64,000 nt of DNA. Source: Simmondsia chinensis (lineage: Eukaryota > Streptophyta > Magnoliopsida > Caryophyllales > Simmondsiaceae). The notes under the pieces are model-generated. The model worked only from the letters and a program-made list of their open reading frames with translations, ran no database searches and was not told the DNA's origin. How positions within the stretch are numbered: the first letter of the stretch is position 1; each line of letters opens with the position of its first letter. The stretch lies in assembly GCA_018398585.1 (NCBI GenBank), contig JAGTTD010000011.1, positions 5,269,001 through 5,333,000 on the forward strand, written 5' to 3'. The position numbers and the translations under genes were made by a program. Shown in pieces: positions 33,404 through 46,228 of this stretch.

Positions 33404-34560
33404 TGATGCAATATAAATAAGGAAATTAGGGAAATGAAATGTTCGACATCCTTTATTTAATTTCTTATTGCTACAAAAATTAAGAAAACAAGAAAAAATT
33501 ATTAACTCAAATTCTCACACCCTGAAAATAGATTAACACATAAAAGAGAGAAAAAAGCTAATAGTAAGTGAATAAATAAAAACCTCTCTTTAAATAGAAT
33601 ATGTTTACAAACTAGACTCAAACTAATAAATTAAATAAAAAGTTCAAATTAAAATTAAATACATATCTAAAAATCAATGGTGGAAATTAGCTATTTGTGT
33701 ACTCATTAGCAATCTATGTGCTTATAATCCATGTACCAATTGTTTATAATATTAGCCTGGTACTTACCCTTCCCAGGCAAATAAGTAGCACCAAGCGGCA
33801 CGCATAAACAGGGCACACGAAACACAACATTTCAAGATATGGGCCGAGTGTAAGCATGAAGAGTGACCGACCAAACACCTAACAAAAGCCAGTGTGAACA
33901 GAATTGGTAAGACCATACTAGGCCGCCCAACAATGCGGTGAGCCAGAGCAGGGCAAGCCGGAACAGAGTGAGCCAGAACACGGTGGTCTAGCCAACCACT
34001 TAACACAAATAGAGGAAGTTCTCTATAACCACTTAACACAAATAGAGGAAGTTCTCTATAAAAGGAAAGGAGGAGGACAAGACATGTGGAGAAAAAGGGC
34101 CTCCCCTCCTCTCTCATGCCTATTCCTCCCCTATTCGTTCACGATTTCCTCTCCGAAATAATAATCATAAAAGCCTCCTACTCCCCTTATACTAGGTATT
34201 TTACCTCTATCATGCCTATTTATTACCTGCTTTCATTACTATCTCATGAGATTAGTACTGACTCGAGAACCCACTGGCCTCTCGAACCGTTTGTTTGAAT
34301 CTTACTGGGAATATCAAGCTGAGAGTATAGCTAGAGTTTGGATTCAGCTTATTCTAACAAACCCCACCTCATACAAAACTCTAAACAATGTATCAGCACA
34401 CTGGCCAAATTAATCGTAAACACTATTCTCCTTCTCCATTGATTTGTTGAGCTTTTCTACTCAAAGTTAAACTCCTTGACACCGCGTCTCGCCAAGATGG
34501 CCATCTCGCCAAGTCTTACCAGCCAAGCAACCCGCCAAGCGTAAAGGCAAGGCTAGATCA
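33404..34560 (-). repeat. 3' LTR of the same Gypsy element, interrupted
   Basis: The two parts 33404-33737 and about 34426-34560 match the 5' LTR; about 690 bp between them do not. Ends are TGATGCAATA and CTAGATCA on the plus strand. Confidence 0.85.
33741..34359. mobile_element. LTR-like insert inside the Gypsy 3' LTR
   Basis: It starts TGTTTATAATATTAGCC and ends TATTCTAACA. It has a TATA-like TCTATAAAAGG near 34057 and a 32-bp tandem duplication (ACTTAACACAAATAGAGGAA unit) at about 33996-34060. The 60 bp beyond its right end (GTATCAGCACACTGG) are also absent from the other LTR and may be a primer-site remnant. Confidence 0.55.
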
Positions 34561-34599
34561 TCCTCCCTGGGTTAGAGAGAATTCACCCTCAAAGTCGCC

Positions 34600-36800
34600 A
34601 ATGAATCCATAGGATCATTCTCGCCAAAGTAAGGGGACAAGGTCTTTGATATTGAAGACTTCTGAAGTTCTCTTACCACTTGAAAACTAAAGAAGGTACA
34701 CATTGTCCTTGATCTGCTCAATAATCTTTAGAGGACCAATCTTTCGTGATGTTAGCTTGTTAAACTCCCACGTCGGAAATCGTTCTCTAGTGAGGATCGG
34801 CCAAACTTGATCGCAAATCTGCAATTGAATTGCTCGGCATGCTCGTGTCTACTTGTGTATCTCCTGGAGGTTGGAGATAAGGTATCATGCCTTTCCAAGA
34901 GGACGAGTAAGATCGGGTATTGAAGCAAGGTTTATCAGAGAAGAAGGGACAAAACCGCATACCACTTTGAATGGCAAAAAACCTGTATTCCTGTTTATTG
35001 AGCTGTTGTAAGCAAAGTCAGCCCAGTACAAGTTATAATCCCAACCCTTGGTATTCTCGGCAACAAGACAACAGAGCAAGTTACCCAAAGCTCTATTCAT
35101 CAACTTAGTTTTTTCGTCCGTTTGAGGGTAATGAACAGTGCTAAAAGCTAGAGAGGTGTTCGCCATCTTCCAAAGCGTCTTCCAGAAGAAGTTTACGATC
35201 CGCACGTCCCCATCCGAGACAATGTTAGATGGTAATGCATGAAGCTTGAAAATACAATTAAGCCACATGTACTATGTCAGCGGCTTTCTTGCATCCTATG
35301 AAGTGCGACATCTTGGAAAATTGATCCACAACAACAAAGATTGAATCTATGCCCCTCTGCGTTTTCGGTAACCCCAGCACGAAGTCCATGCTAACATCTG
35401 CATGGTTGACTCTGAACCAATAATGGCGGATACAAACCACATTAGACATGCCACCTTTCGATATCTAACAAATGCGGCACCTCTTGACAAACCGCTCAAT
35501 CTCCTTCCATATCGAAGGCCAATAGTAGGTAGCACTCACCAACTTGAGCATCTTGTCTCTCCCCATATGCCCTTCCTTGTGCTTCTCTTGAATGATATGA
35601 AGTCGCAAACTCAAGTCGGGAATGCATAATTGATTTCCCTTGAAGAGAAATTCACCGCGAATCGAATAAGCTGGTACTGACCCGGTTTGATCTTCTCACC
35701 AAATCGCCCCAAAGGCGAGATCGTCTTCATATTGTTTTGCCAATTTCTCAAAACCAAGTACCGAAGCTCAGCTAGCAAACACAATCAATGTACACCTACT
35801 CAAGGCATCAGCCACCTTATTCAATACCCTAGACTTGTGGTTGATTACAAAGTCAAAAAGATGAATGTAGCTCGCCCACTTTGCATGTCAGTTAGAAAGC
35901 TTGTCTTGACTAATTTGAGTGCAACATTATCCAAGTACAACATGAACTTCTTGTTGGCTAGATATGACTTCCAATGCCTTAAAGGTCTCGTCACCGTATA
36001 AAACTGAATGTCATAAGTTGAATAGTTTAACTTCCTTCCATTAAGCTTTTCACTGAAGTATGCCCTAGGATGCCCCTCCCGACTAAGTACCGTGCCAACA
36101 CCAACTTTGGAGGCATCACTGTGCAACTCAAACATCTTCTAGAAATCCATTAAGGCTAATAGCAATGCCGTGGTCAACTTTCGCTTGACCTCTTCGAAGG
36201 CGCCAATAGCCTCCGCAGTCCAGCTGAAGGTATTCCCCTTCATTCAATTCATGGTTGGCACCATGATAGAACTGAAGCCTGGCACAAACCTTTGTTAAAA
36301 AGAAGCCAAGCCGTGGAATCTACGTACCTCACTTATCGATTTTGGTTGTGGCCAACTCCGGATGCCTCAATCTTCCCTTCATCAACAGTAATCCCATGAC
36401 AAACCCAAGGAAAGTCACTCGGTCTCTCATGAACTCGCACTTCTTCAAAGCGGCAAACAAGTGCTATCCCCTCAAGGTATTCAACACCTCCCGAAGGTGC
36501 TCCAAGTGCTCAGTCGGTTTCGGCTATAGATCAAAATATCGTCAAAGTAGGCGACAACGAATCTCCCAATAAACGGTCGTATTGCTTGATTCATGAACCT
36601 CATAAATGTACTAGGCACATTGTATAATCCGAACAGCATCACAAGCCGCTCATATAATCCCTCTTGGGTCTTGAAGGTGGGCTTCCAATCATTTCCTGGC
36701 AAGATACGGATTTGATGATATCCAATTGAACCAAACACAGCTCGATTCACCGGAATTTCTCCTCCAAATCCTCGAATCTCCTCTCAAACTATCATTGAAA
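34600..36800 (-). pseudogene. Gypsy pol remnant: reverse transcriptase, RNase H, integrase
   Basis: Order on the minus strand: reverse transcriptase piece [31 protein letters not shown] and FDDILIYS (36750-36490); RNase H piece with HSDASKVGVGTVLSREGHP and AYFSEKLNGRKLNYSTYD (36135-35850); integrase with [20 protein letters not shown] (35449-35260) and PSNIVSDGDVRIVNFFW, HYPQTDEKTKLMNRALGN (35268-34890). The active-site YxDD is altered to AYFDD. Stops and frame breaks separate the parts. Confidence 0.88.
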
Positions 36801-36883
36801 ATCTCAATCATAGACGTCACCTACGGCAGCGTACCTCTGTCACCCAGGGGCCATCGTGGAACGTTCTAAGCTCTGATATTAAT

Positions 36884-37360
36884 TGATGCAATGCAAATAA
36901 AGAAATTAGAAAAGCAAAAGGTTCAACAGCCTTCCTTTAATTTTTTTTATTGCTAAAACAATTAAGAAAACAAGAGAAAATTGTTGACTCAAATTCTCAC
37001 ACTCTGATAATAGAGGAATAACACATAAAAGAGAGGAAAAAAAAAATCTAATAACAATTGAATGAATAAAAACCCTAACTAGCCCTCTCTTTAAATAGAG
37101 GAGTTTTCCTAATTAGACTCAAACTAATAAAATAAATAAAAATTAAAATCAAATCCCTATCTGAAGATCAAAGGTGAAAATTAGCTATCTATGTGCTCAT
37201 TAGCAATCCATGTGCCATTCTCCTTATCCGTTGATTTGTTGAGCTTTCCTACTCAAAGTTAAACTCGTTGACATCCCTTTCACGCGTCTTGCCAAGATGG
37301 CCATCTCACCAAGTCTTACCCGCCAAGCAACCGGCCAAGTGTAAAGGCAAGGTTGCATCA
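36884..37360 (-). repeat. 5' LTR of the Gypsy element at 33.4-37.4 kb
   Basis: 477 bp, begins TGATGC and ends GCATCA on the minus strand. It aligns throughout with 33404-33737 plus 34426-34560 with many base differences, so the insertion is not young. Confidence 0.85.
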
Positions 37361-37365
37361 ATTAG

Positions 37366-37640
37366 ATATCCTATTGTGTGCTAATCCCTCACGAGAACCA
37401 CAGCCTGCCCAACAAAACCAACAAAAGCTTGGGGTGGCAAGTATCAATAAGAATGTTGAAGCCTGGCTGGATTGATCATCAGTGGCTTACTCCTTTGAAG
37501 ACGAAACACTTGATGATGTCCTTGCTTTTATTACGGAACACAATCTGGTAAGATTTACCCTGAAGGGATTAATGCAAGCAGATTCCTACAAACTTACAAC
37601 CTAGATGAATCATTGGAACACTACCTAGGTCTCTAGAAAC
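37366..37640. other. Short non-coding stretch
   Basis: No recognised gene or repeat between the Gypsy element and the next insertion. Confidence 0.5.
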
Positions 37641-37650
37641 AGGTGCTACT

Positions 37651-38228
37651 CTATTTTTTTTAAAATGATTTTTTACTGAAAGTCCCTATATTTTAGGTGC
37701 GCTTTCAAAAAATCGCCTACTTTTTTAATTTTTCAAAGTCACACATAAACTTTTCAAAAAAATTTCAATGTCACTCATAATACTGCACGATTAACTTTTC
37801 ATTAAAATAAGTATAAAATTTCCAAACTACCCTCAATAAAATTTATTTTTTATCAATAAATATAAACAATTTTACAAATAAAAATACTTCTAAATTTTTT
37901 TGTGGCAAAAGGCTATAGCAGTGTGCCAAATCCTTAATAATTTTACAAATTCATAGGCGAAGGATAATTTAGTCATTTGCAAAATATATTACTTAATATA
38001 ATTTAATTAAATTAAGTTAAATTTGGTGTATTGATGCATTTATACCCCAAGACGTGGTGTTTCATTTGACGGAAAGTTAACGGTATCAGCATTAGGTGTG
38101 CCATTGAAAATTTTTTGAAAAATTTAGGTGTGACATTGAAAATTAAAAACATTAGGTAGTTTTATGAAATCGCACTTAACATGTAGGTGGTTTTCAGTAA
38201 AAAATTCCAAAAAAAAAAAAAAGGAAAT
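37651..38228. mobile_element. 578-bp inverted-repeat element with 10-bp target duplication
   Basis: AGGTGCTACT is found at 37641-37650 and again at 38229-38238. The arms pair over about 150 bp: TTTTTTACTGAAAGTCCC on the left with AGGTGGTTTTCAGTAAAAAA on the right, and several CAAAGTCACAC/GTGTGACATTG blocks. A 9-10 bp duplication suggests a Mutator-type non-autonomous element. No coding sequence. Confidence 0.82.
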
Positions 38229-38238
38229 AGGTGCTACT

Positions 38239-38939
38239 AAGCAAGTTTAATAGCAGATATTCAGGTCAAATCTTTTGCTTATTGAATTGAAAAGTTTTAA
38301 TTAAGATACATGATTTTTCAGTCTGGTGCTAGACCAAAGAGAGCTTTTCAAAGATAGCTAAAGTATGGACCAAATTCATTCAATTGATGCTAGAACCTCC
38401 ACGATGAGATGCTTAGACATAGCTCAGGTGCTTATGAAAAAAGGTCTCCAATACCATTCAACAGGTGATCCAAATCCAGTTTGATGGAGGATCCAATATG
38501 GTCTTTGCAAAGAAGAAAATTCATAAATGATTTGGATTACTCTCTTTATGTAATTATTGCCACTACTGCTAGAATGAATCGAGAACATATAACACATATT
38601 CGACAAGGACGTGATGATGTCAAGGGGTGTAAATGCTCTAGCCTTATCCCTGTGCCCAGTGGTCAATAGCTGATGAATGATTCTCCATATTGAATATTGC
38701 AAAATGCGTCAGAGAAAACTCAAGTGGTATATACATTTGCGAATTTGGTGATCTATTGTGGCACCTTCAAGAATGGAAATCGAAGTTAGGGATTCCTTTG
38801 CTTTTAATACTCAACATTGCGTGGCTTGTGTTGGGAGTGGTGTGGGTCTAGTGGCTTTCCATGTTGGTGGGTATCTTATTGGTAGGTGGGCTTAGGGCCC
38901 CTTACCTCATAAGGACTAGGATTCTCCAACCATGGTGTT
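38239..38939. other. Non-coding stretch
   Basis: An open frame at 38481-38669 (+) shows no family resemblance. The text has a decayed-coding feel but no domain can be named. Confidence 0.4.
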
Positions 38940-41171
38940 GGCATGAGATTAATTAAATGTGCTGCCGTTAGAACACATTCTTCCCCAAAACGGAATAGGT
39001 AGCCCTGCCTCAAACCGAAGAGCTCGAGTGACCTCTAAAAGATGCCTATGCTTCCTGTCTACAACCCCATTTTGTTGGGGTGTGTTGTTACACAAATTTT
39101 GAACCTTAATTCCCTTTCTTGCATAAAAATCAAGCAATGGACCGAAAAGAAATTATGCACTATTATTGCTTTTCACTTGTTTAACACACAAGTTGTACTG
39201 AGTTTGTACAATTTGACAAAAATCCATAAGTATTTTTTGAGACTGAGACTTGTTTGTCATTAAATAAACCCAAGTATACCTACTATAATCGTTAACAATA
39301 GTAAGAAATAAACAAGCACCGGTCATAGAAAAAGTACATTACGGTCCCCAAATATCGCAGTGAATTAATTCAAAACATGCTCTAGTCTTGCTAACAAAAA
39401 TAGGGAAAGGTAAACGAGTATGTTTTGCCTGATGGCACGAATCAGAAACAACATCAAGTGAAGTTCCAAAATCCAAATGCGAAAAATTCGACAACTTATT
39501 AAATGGGACATGTCCCAACCTACGATGACATAACAAAGCTTCCTCGGTAGCATTGGCGACTTTAGGAGCAACCGAATTCTCCACGACGTATAGCCCATCT
39601 TGTTGTCTACCTCCAATCAGCTTCCTCGATGATAGATCTTGTGTAATACAAAATTTAGAAAACAATGTCAATGTACAATTCCTATCTCTAGTCAACTTGC
39701 TAACCGAAAGAAGGTCGCAATGAAAATCGGGAATGCGTAAAACATTCTCAAGGGTGAGGTTGCTAGAAATCATGGCACATACTATATGAGAAACTGACAA
39801 TGACAAATCATTCGGAAGTCTGACAGGCTTGACTTTAGTATTAACCAAAACATCATATAAAACAAAATCCGAAGAAACCATATGATCTGAAGCACCAGTA
39901 TCAATTGTCCAAACATTATTAAACAATGTCTGACCTATCAAGTTAACACATGGAGAACTACCATCTGACTGAGAAGAGTCGACAATTGTTGATACTGAGA
40001 GGTCGACAACCCCGTAATGGGGCTGTCGGGATGGTGGATGGTCGACCCACCAGCAGCTGGCAGCAATAGCGACTGTTGGCGGTGGCGTGTCGGTTAGGCA
40101 GTAGCGGCTGCCACTGGTTCGGCCCATTCGGTGCACAGTTCTTCCACCGAGCAGGATATCCTATTAACTCGCAGCAAAGATCCTTTGTGTGCCCCTGTCT
40201 TTTACAATGAGAACAAGACAACTGAGTATTGCGCCTAGGAGGTTGCCCAGTAGAAGTGGGCACATTTCCTCCCGTCGCCACATTATGCCCTTTAGCAATG
40301 AGAGCCGTTGCTTAAGAGACAACAATACTATCAGAAGCAACATTTTGTTGCTTTTCTTTTTGACAAAGGGCTGAATATGCACTAGCAACGTTAGGAAGAG
40401 GTATGGTGTTTAGTAAGTTGGGACCGAACAATAGAAAAGGATGGATCTAAACCCATCAACAAATCAGGTAGCCTCTCATATCTCTAATTGCCGCAAAAGC
40501 CTGGCCGGAGCCACAAGTATATGAGGAATGGCTACAAGAGTATAAATCTCATCCCACAAAGATCTCAATTTTGTAAAATAGTCAGTCATAGACATGTTAT
40601 CTTGTTTTAAGTGTGAAATTTCATGCTTAATTTCATAAGCACGAGGAACGTTCCCTTGAGAGAAATGTTCATTTAAGTCTAGCCATACGTCACGCGAGGT
40701 TTCGAAGTACGCAATACTAGCATTAATTTCTTTGGAAACAGAATTAGAAAGCCAAGAAAAAACCATCATATCACAGGTACTCCAATTTTCGAAATCCGGG
40801 GAGTTTTCATCCGATTTCTTAATAGAACAATCAAGAAAACCAATCTTACTTTTTTTTTTCCTTTAAAAACCTTAACAATAAGGCGCCTCTGAGTAGAAAA
40901 ATTTAGGTTGGTTAAAATATCTTACACAAAAACGAGCCTCAGGTGATCCGAGGGGTGAAGATAATAGGGAGAATTCACATCAGGAACTCCCCCTGAAATA
41001 AGAACCAGCACAACAATTTGATTAGAACTTTCTTCAATCGTTATTAAATATACAAAATAGCACAAATAAAACAAGTAACAAAAGAAGAATGGGAGATCTT
41101 GACTTACAATGAGGTGCGGCAAACACACAAAGAAAAGAGTGACAATTGGTTCTAGACCCACGCTGATACCA
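38940..41171 (-). pseudogene. Copia 5' half: primer site, gag, protease, integrase (truncated)
   Basis: On the minus strand from the right: primer site TGGTATCAGCG (41171-41161); gag with FSWLSNSVSKEINASIAYF and LKQDNMSMTDYFTKLRSLWDE (40769-40480); a zinc knuckle CSHCKRQGHTKDLC (about 40220); protease WTIDTGASDHM (39915-39880); the pre-integrase part LLCHRRLGHVPFNKLSN (about 39500); and integrase to NTPQQNGVVDRKHRHLLEV, ending FWGRMC and, out of frame, TAAHLIN near 38945. There everything stops, so reverse transcriptase, RNase H and 3' LTR are gone. Frame breaks exist. Confidence 0.88.
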
Positions 41172-41640
41172 TGTAAAAAAAATTAACTTCGAAGACAAAA
41201 ATAAAAAAATAAAAATAAAACTCCTAAGAATAAAACACTTGAGATTGTGGAAACTTAAATGTTAAATGATTCTATTTCAAAATGAACTCACTATTTATAA
41301 TACATCATAAGGAAAATAAAAAGCCTATATCTAGATCTAATAATAGAAGAAGTATCTTAAACTATATAATTAATCGACCTAATAAGAAAGTATTCAAAAA
41401 AAAAAAAAATATATATATATATATATAACCTAATGAAAGCAATTGAAGATGGCCATGAATGCAGAGGGGCTAGTTACACTTAAGAAAAAGGAAGGGGAAA
41501 TGCACACAATAACTACTCTTAATTTAATACTAAGTATTTACATCAAAGTATAAAAAATAATGTGAACTACTAGAATGCTAAAATATACCTAAATACGAAA
41601 ATTCAACATGCTTCCCGCTTCTTTATATCCCATATAGGGT
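41172..41640 (-). mobile_element. Probable 5' LTR of the truncated Copia
   Basis: This lies directly outside the primer site, is AT-rich, and contains a TATTTATAA segment near 41293. Without a partner LTR the outer end is not fixed. An (AT)n run is at about 41409-41427. Confidence 0.45.
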
Positions 41641-41679
41641 CTTTCCTCCTATTTTTATGTCTTGTTCGGTGTTGGTGAG

Positions 41680-42002
41680 TGATACCGATGAACTCAGGAA
41701 TGATCTAAGTCTTTTGAAAGCTCAGTTAAAGTACTTGAAATAATGAATTGATTAGGGAAGAGAAGAGATCGAAGAAGATTAAGGGAGAAGGAGATGATGT
41801 TATTACTTTCTTGATATCCCATTCTTGCAAGCTATTCTCAATATATGCCTTAACCTCCTAACAACTTTACAACAACCAACTAACAATGACTTCCTCAAAA
41901 CTATCTACAACATGTGCTTGAATTTGCAATTGTGGGAAACAACTAACTCAACTACCAATACAATCCTAACACAAATCCAACAATATGCAATATACTGTAT
42001 CA
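41680..42002 (-). repeat. 3' LTR of the chromodomain Gypsy element
   Basis: Counterpart of 46229-46543, beginning TGATACCGATG and ending CTGTATCA on the plus strand. It lies beside the poly-C/G polypurine tract at about 42009-42027. Confidence 0.88.
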
Positions 42003-42059
42003 ATAGCCTCCCCCCCCCCCCCCCCCCGGCGGGGAAAAACCATCCTTGTCGTCAAGGGT

Positions 42060-45027
42060 TAAAAGATGAAATTTGTTGCAAAAGATCATATAAAAATTCC
42101 CATGAAGCATTCTCAATAAGCTGGTTCTTCCACTTGACCAAAACCTTGGTAGCTACTCGATTCCCTCGCTTTGTCAATTGACGCTGCAAGATTGCCTCTA
42201 GTTCACGTGCAAGCAAAGACTCAAACAATTCAAGGGGGGAATAGTGCTTGCTAGAAGTTATCCATGATGACGCCTCAATTGAGATACATGAAATACGGAA
42301 TGTGAATAGGAGGAGGTGAGCCATAGAGAGCTTCATTAGGTATCACATTAGTGGATGAACCCCAACTATTATACCACCATTTCGTAAGCGGTAGCCACTT
42401 AGCCTAATACCTAGGGTTAGACCCATACATACATCGCAAATAAGTTTCAAGTCCCCTATTCACCACTTCAGTTTGGCCATCGATTTGAGGATGATAGGCC
42501 AATGATAATAACAACTCAACTGCTTGAATAGAAAAAAGGCTTGCCAAAATTCACTTTGAAAGATGGGATCTCGGTCACTCAAAATAGACTTAGGCATGCC
42601 CTGTAGTCTATAAACATTGTCCATATAGGCTAAAGCTACGATCAAGGCAGCGTAGGATTGCGAAAGTCCCATGAAATGAGCATTTTGCTAAATATGTCAA
42701 CCACAACAAGGATAACTTTCTTCCTAAAGTAAGCCCTCAATGAAATCCAAAGAAACATCAGTCCATATAAAATCAGGAATGGGAAGTTGTATAAGTCCAG
42801 GAGATGCAACGTTCTCATGCTTCCAAGACTGACATATAGGACAAGTTTTAACAAAATCAGCAATGGTGCGACTCATACCCTTCCAATAGAATATAGACTT
42901 GACTTTGCGCAAGGTTGCATGTCTTCCGAAATGGCCACCAGCGGATGAGGCATGTAACACTGCAAAACTTTTGTTTTTAAGTCAGCAACTTGCCCACTAC
43001 TAACTTCCCTTTCCTCCTCAACTGTTGATGCTGCCAAGAGTATTTTGAGTGTTGTTCAGGATGTTGTTGTAGTCGATGAGTTAAAGTTTACAATTGAGGA
43101 TCTTGTTGCCATGAAAGTTGTTTGCAATTAAGGATCTGTTGCCATGAAAGCTGCAGTAAAGCATAAAGATTGGACTCCACAGTTGAAAGCAATAGATAAG
43201 TTACTTCAGTGCAATGAATTCTAAACAAAGCGTCTGCTACAACATTATCGTTGCCCTTCTTATATTCAATAACATAACTGAATCCATTAGTTTTGATAGC
43301 CACGCTTGCTGAAAGTGAGTGTGTATTTTCTACTTAAGGAGGAACTCAAGACTCTTTTGATATGTCCTTATAACAAAAGTATTGTTTAGGAGGTACTGCT
43401 GCCACTTTTGCACTATACAAACCACATATAGAAGTTCTCTCTTGTATGCAGAAAGGAGCAGCTGTTTAGGACTAAGAGCCTTTCTTATGAATGCCAAGGG
43501 ATGGTCTGATTGTGTTAGTCTTGCACCAAGACCAACACTTCCTACATCAGTCTCTGTAAAAAAGGGCTTATTAAAATCAGGTAGTGCTAAAATAGGAGTT
43601 GAGCACACTAACTCCTTCAGTTTATCAAATGCCAATTGAGTTAATTCATGCCAATGCCAGGCATCCTTCTTTAACAGCTTTATCAAGGGTCATGCTAGTG
43701 GTCCATATCCTTGAATAAACCTTCTGTAATAGCTAGTTAACCCTAGAAATCCTCGCAATTGTTTCAGATTGATGGGTATTGGCCAATTAGAAATTGCATG
43801 TACTTTACTTGGGTTTGTTGCAACTCCTTAGGCAAATATGACATGTCCCAAGTATTCCATATGAGATGTAGAAAAAGCACATTTACTCAATTTGATGTAT
43901 AGCTGGTGAGCACTACGCACTTTAAAAACAAGCTGCAAGTGTTGAACATGACCAATCAAGTCAGAACTATGAATTTAAATGTCATAAAAGAATATCAATA
44001 CAAACTTCCTCAAATAAGTCTCAAATATGGAGTTCATAAGTACTTGGAATGTGGATGGAGCATTGGTTAAATCAAATGGCGTAACCAAAAATTCGTAATG
44101 GCCTAAATTTTTTCTAAATGCAGTCTTGTCAACAGAGGAAGCATGCATTCCAATTTGATAGTAGCCTGATCTAAGGTCTTCTGTGGAGAAGTATTGGGCT
44201 CCTCCCAACTCATCCACCAATGGAATAGGAAACTTGTCCTTTATAATGGCCTTATTAAGCTCTTTATAGTCAATACGCATCCTCCATCCTCCATCTTTTT
44301 TACGAACCAATACCACTGGAGATGCATAAGGATTGTTGCTGTGTTGTATGTATTTCTTGTCCAATACCTCTTTGACCATTTTCTCAATGATATCTTTTTG
44401 TAGAGCTGGATATTTGCATGGCCTTCTATTGATTGGAACTGATCCTTCCTTCAAATGAATTCTATGATCAATTGGTGGTATCACTGGTGGTAGCTGATCT
44501 AGCTCAGAAAAGAGTGCTGCATAATATGTCAAGATAGAATTAACCTTAGGAGGAATACATTATGATTTATAGTCGCTATACGTGAGCTTCATGGAATACA
44601 AGTGTCCTGATTTGTGTGTAACCTATCTGACTTGTAATATAGCTATGAAGGGAGCTTTTGATATAGCCTTGGACAATGATTTGGCTTCCACCACTTTGCA
44701 AGACCCAAAGGTAATACCTCTTAACACATGTGTTCTTCTAGTAAATACCGTTTTCAGCTCTTTGAAATTGGAATGTATGTTACCCAAGGTGGAAAACCAT
44801 TTAATGCCTAATACCATGTTACAACCTCCTAATGTTATTAGCATAAAGTCAGCTGTAAACGCGGCACCTTGTAGCTTCCAAGAGAAACCTTGACATCTAG
44901 TATCACACATCATTTGACCCCCATTAGCCACTAAAACAGGTAGGGGATCCATTTTACTCACATTACAACCTAATTTGATAGCTAATTGAATGTCAATAAA
45001 ATTGTGTGTAGAGCCACTATCAATCAA
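42060..45027 (-). pseudogene. Gypsy pol: protease to chromodomain
   Basis: Protease: MIDSGSTHNFIDIQLAIKLG (from 45027). Reverse transcriptase: SNNPYASPVVLVRKKDGGWR, MRIDYKELNKAIIKDKFPIP, GYYQIGM and FDLTNAPSTFQVLMN (44532-43975). RNase H: FFTETDVGSVGLGARLTQ (43590) and VADALFRI-like (43250). Integrase: HASSAGGHFGRHATLRKV, FYWKGM, CPICQSWK (42960-42830) and [15 protein letters not shown] (42570). Then a chromodomain-like end with RLTKRGN-like VATKVLVKWKNQLIENASWEF (42180-42090). Frame breaks and a 36-bp tandem duplication near 43092-43152 kill the frame. Confidence 0.88.
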
Positions 45028-45029
45028 TA

Positions 45030-46200
45030 TGTTGCTACACTATCAGTCAATATGTTGCTATGGTTTTCTCCCATAGTACCCAATAACCCTAAAGATATGG
45101 TAATTGTGAGGTCCAGACAAAGCGTGCACTAATATGTGGGCTAAGGTCACTATCAATACTGATTCTTCATCTTCTGAGTTTCCAAGTCATTATTTTTAGC
45201 TTATATGATGAACAAGTGAGGTATTTTAGTCTTGCATATGTGACTTGGTTCAAATCTTTAATCACAAAAATAACAAAGACCTTTAGTCCTCTTGTCTTGT
45301 AATTCCTGTCAAGTTAGTGTCTTTTGTGACTTCACATTATTTGCTGTATCTGTGGAGCTAGCAATAATCTTCTATGAATTATAGTTGGTCTTCGGTTTAA
45401 AGGTAGTAAAAGGAGGGATGGTTGGGATAGGAAGCAATGGGACTTTTGAATACTTCAGCTGGTTAGCTACAGCTTGAATTTTGGCCTCTGTAAGCTTGGC
45501 CAAACAAATCGCTTGTTGCAAAGTATTAGAATATCTAGCTTTTACATATCTTGTCTTAAACTATTTAAGAAACAACTGATTAATTGTGTTTCAATCAAGT
45601 CAGATCTCACAACAATAGAATCAACAAGAGCAATAACAACAGACCCAGTGCTTCAAGGGCTCCCACTTAAGCGAGGTCGAGAGGGGAGGTGGATGTACGC
45701 GGCCTTACCCCTTCAGGGGTAAGACATACTCATCCCAACTACTGCCGTGAATTCTTGTTTTCATGAATCTTTGTTGCCATTGCAATGTTGATCCTTTCAC
45801 ATGAATATAAGCAAGTTTTACCTTCATAAACTCAAGGATATTATAAATTGCAAATAATTGATCACACACATACAAACAACCATTTATGTCCTCACCAAAG
45901 AAGAGCGGACACTTTAACTTGTTTAATCGAGCTGAATACAATTGCACTACAGCTTGCGATTGCAGCTCTCTATTTGTTTGTGAATGGTTTGAAGACTCTG
46001 CAAAATTAGTGCCTCTCTATGATTGTTGCAAGGCCATCCCAATTATCATCTCACGTTACTCTTGAATGGAAGCCTTGAGCTCAGACACTGATTGCTCTAC
46101 ATTCTCGTTAGTAGAACGAAGTTGAGAAGATAAAGACTCTTGGATTTTTTTTAATTTCTGCCATGGATCTAGTACTCGGTGCCATGATGAATGCACCATA
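45030..46200 (-). pseudogene. Gypsy gag remnant with a SINE insertion
   Basis: The minus-strand frame 45947-45705 reads FGEDINGCLYVCDQLF, MKVKLAYIHVKGSTLQWQQR and SSWDEYV, the usual Gypsy gag core. A damaged zinc-knuckle follows at about 45275-45240 (CYFCD...SHIC). The SINE at 45621-45719 splits the two. Confidence 0.8.
45621..45719 (-). mobile_element. Au-type SINE, copy 5, inside Gypsy gag
   Basis: Left end ATAACAACAGACCCAGTGC; core AGGGGAGGTGGATGTACGCG; right end CCTTACCCCTTCAGG. It lies inside the gag reading frame, so it arrived after the Gypsy element. Confidence 0.8.
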
Positions 46201-46228
46201 GATTTGGGGATTGATGCTCTGATACCAA

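Larger units (their letters stand above)
33404..37360 (-). mobile_element. Gypsy retrotransposon with both LTRs and ATTAG target duplication
   Basis: ATTAG flanks both ends (33399-33403 and 37361-37365). The 5' LTR is 36884-37360 (477 bp), running TGATGCAACC to TTGCATCA on the minus strand. A primer site reading ATATCAGAGC lies directly inside it (about 36866-36880). The 3' LTR is 33404-34560, longer because of an insertion, and is preceded by the purine run CCAGGGAGGA. The internal part is short (about 2.3 kb) and lacks gag and most of protease and reverse transcriptase. Confidence 0.88.
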
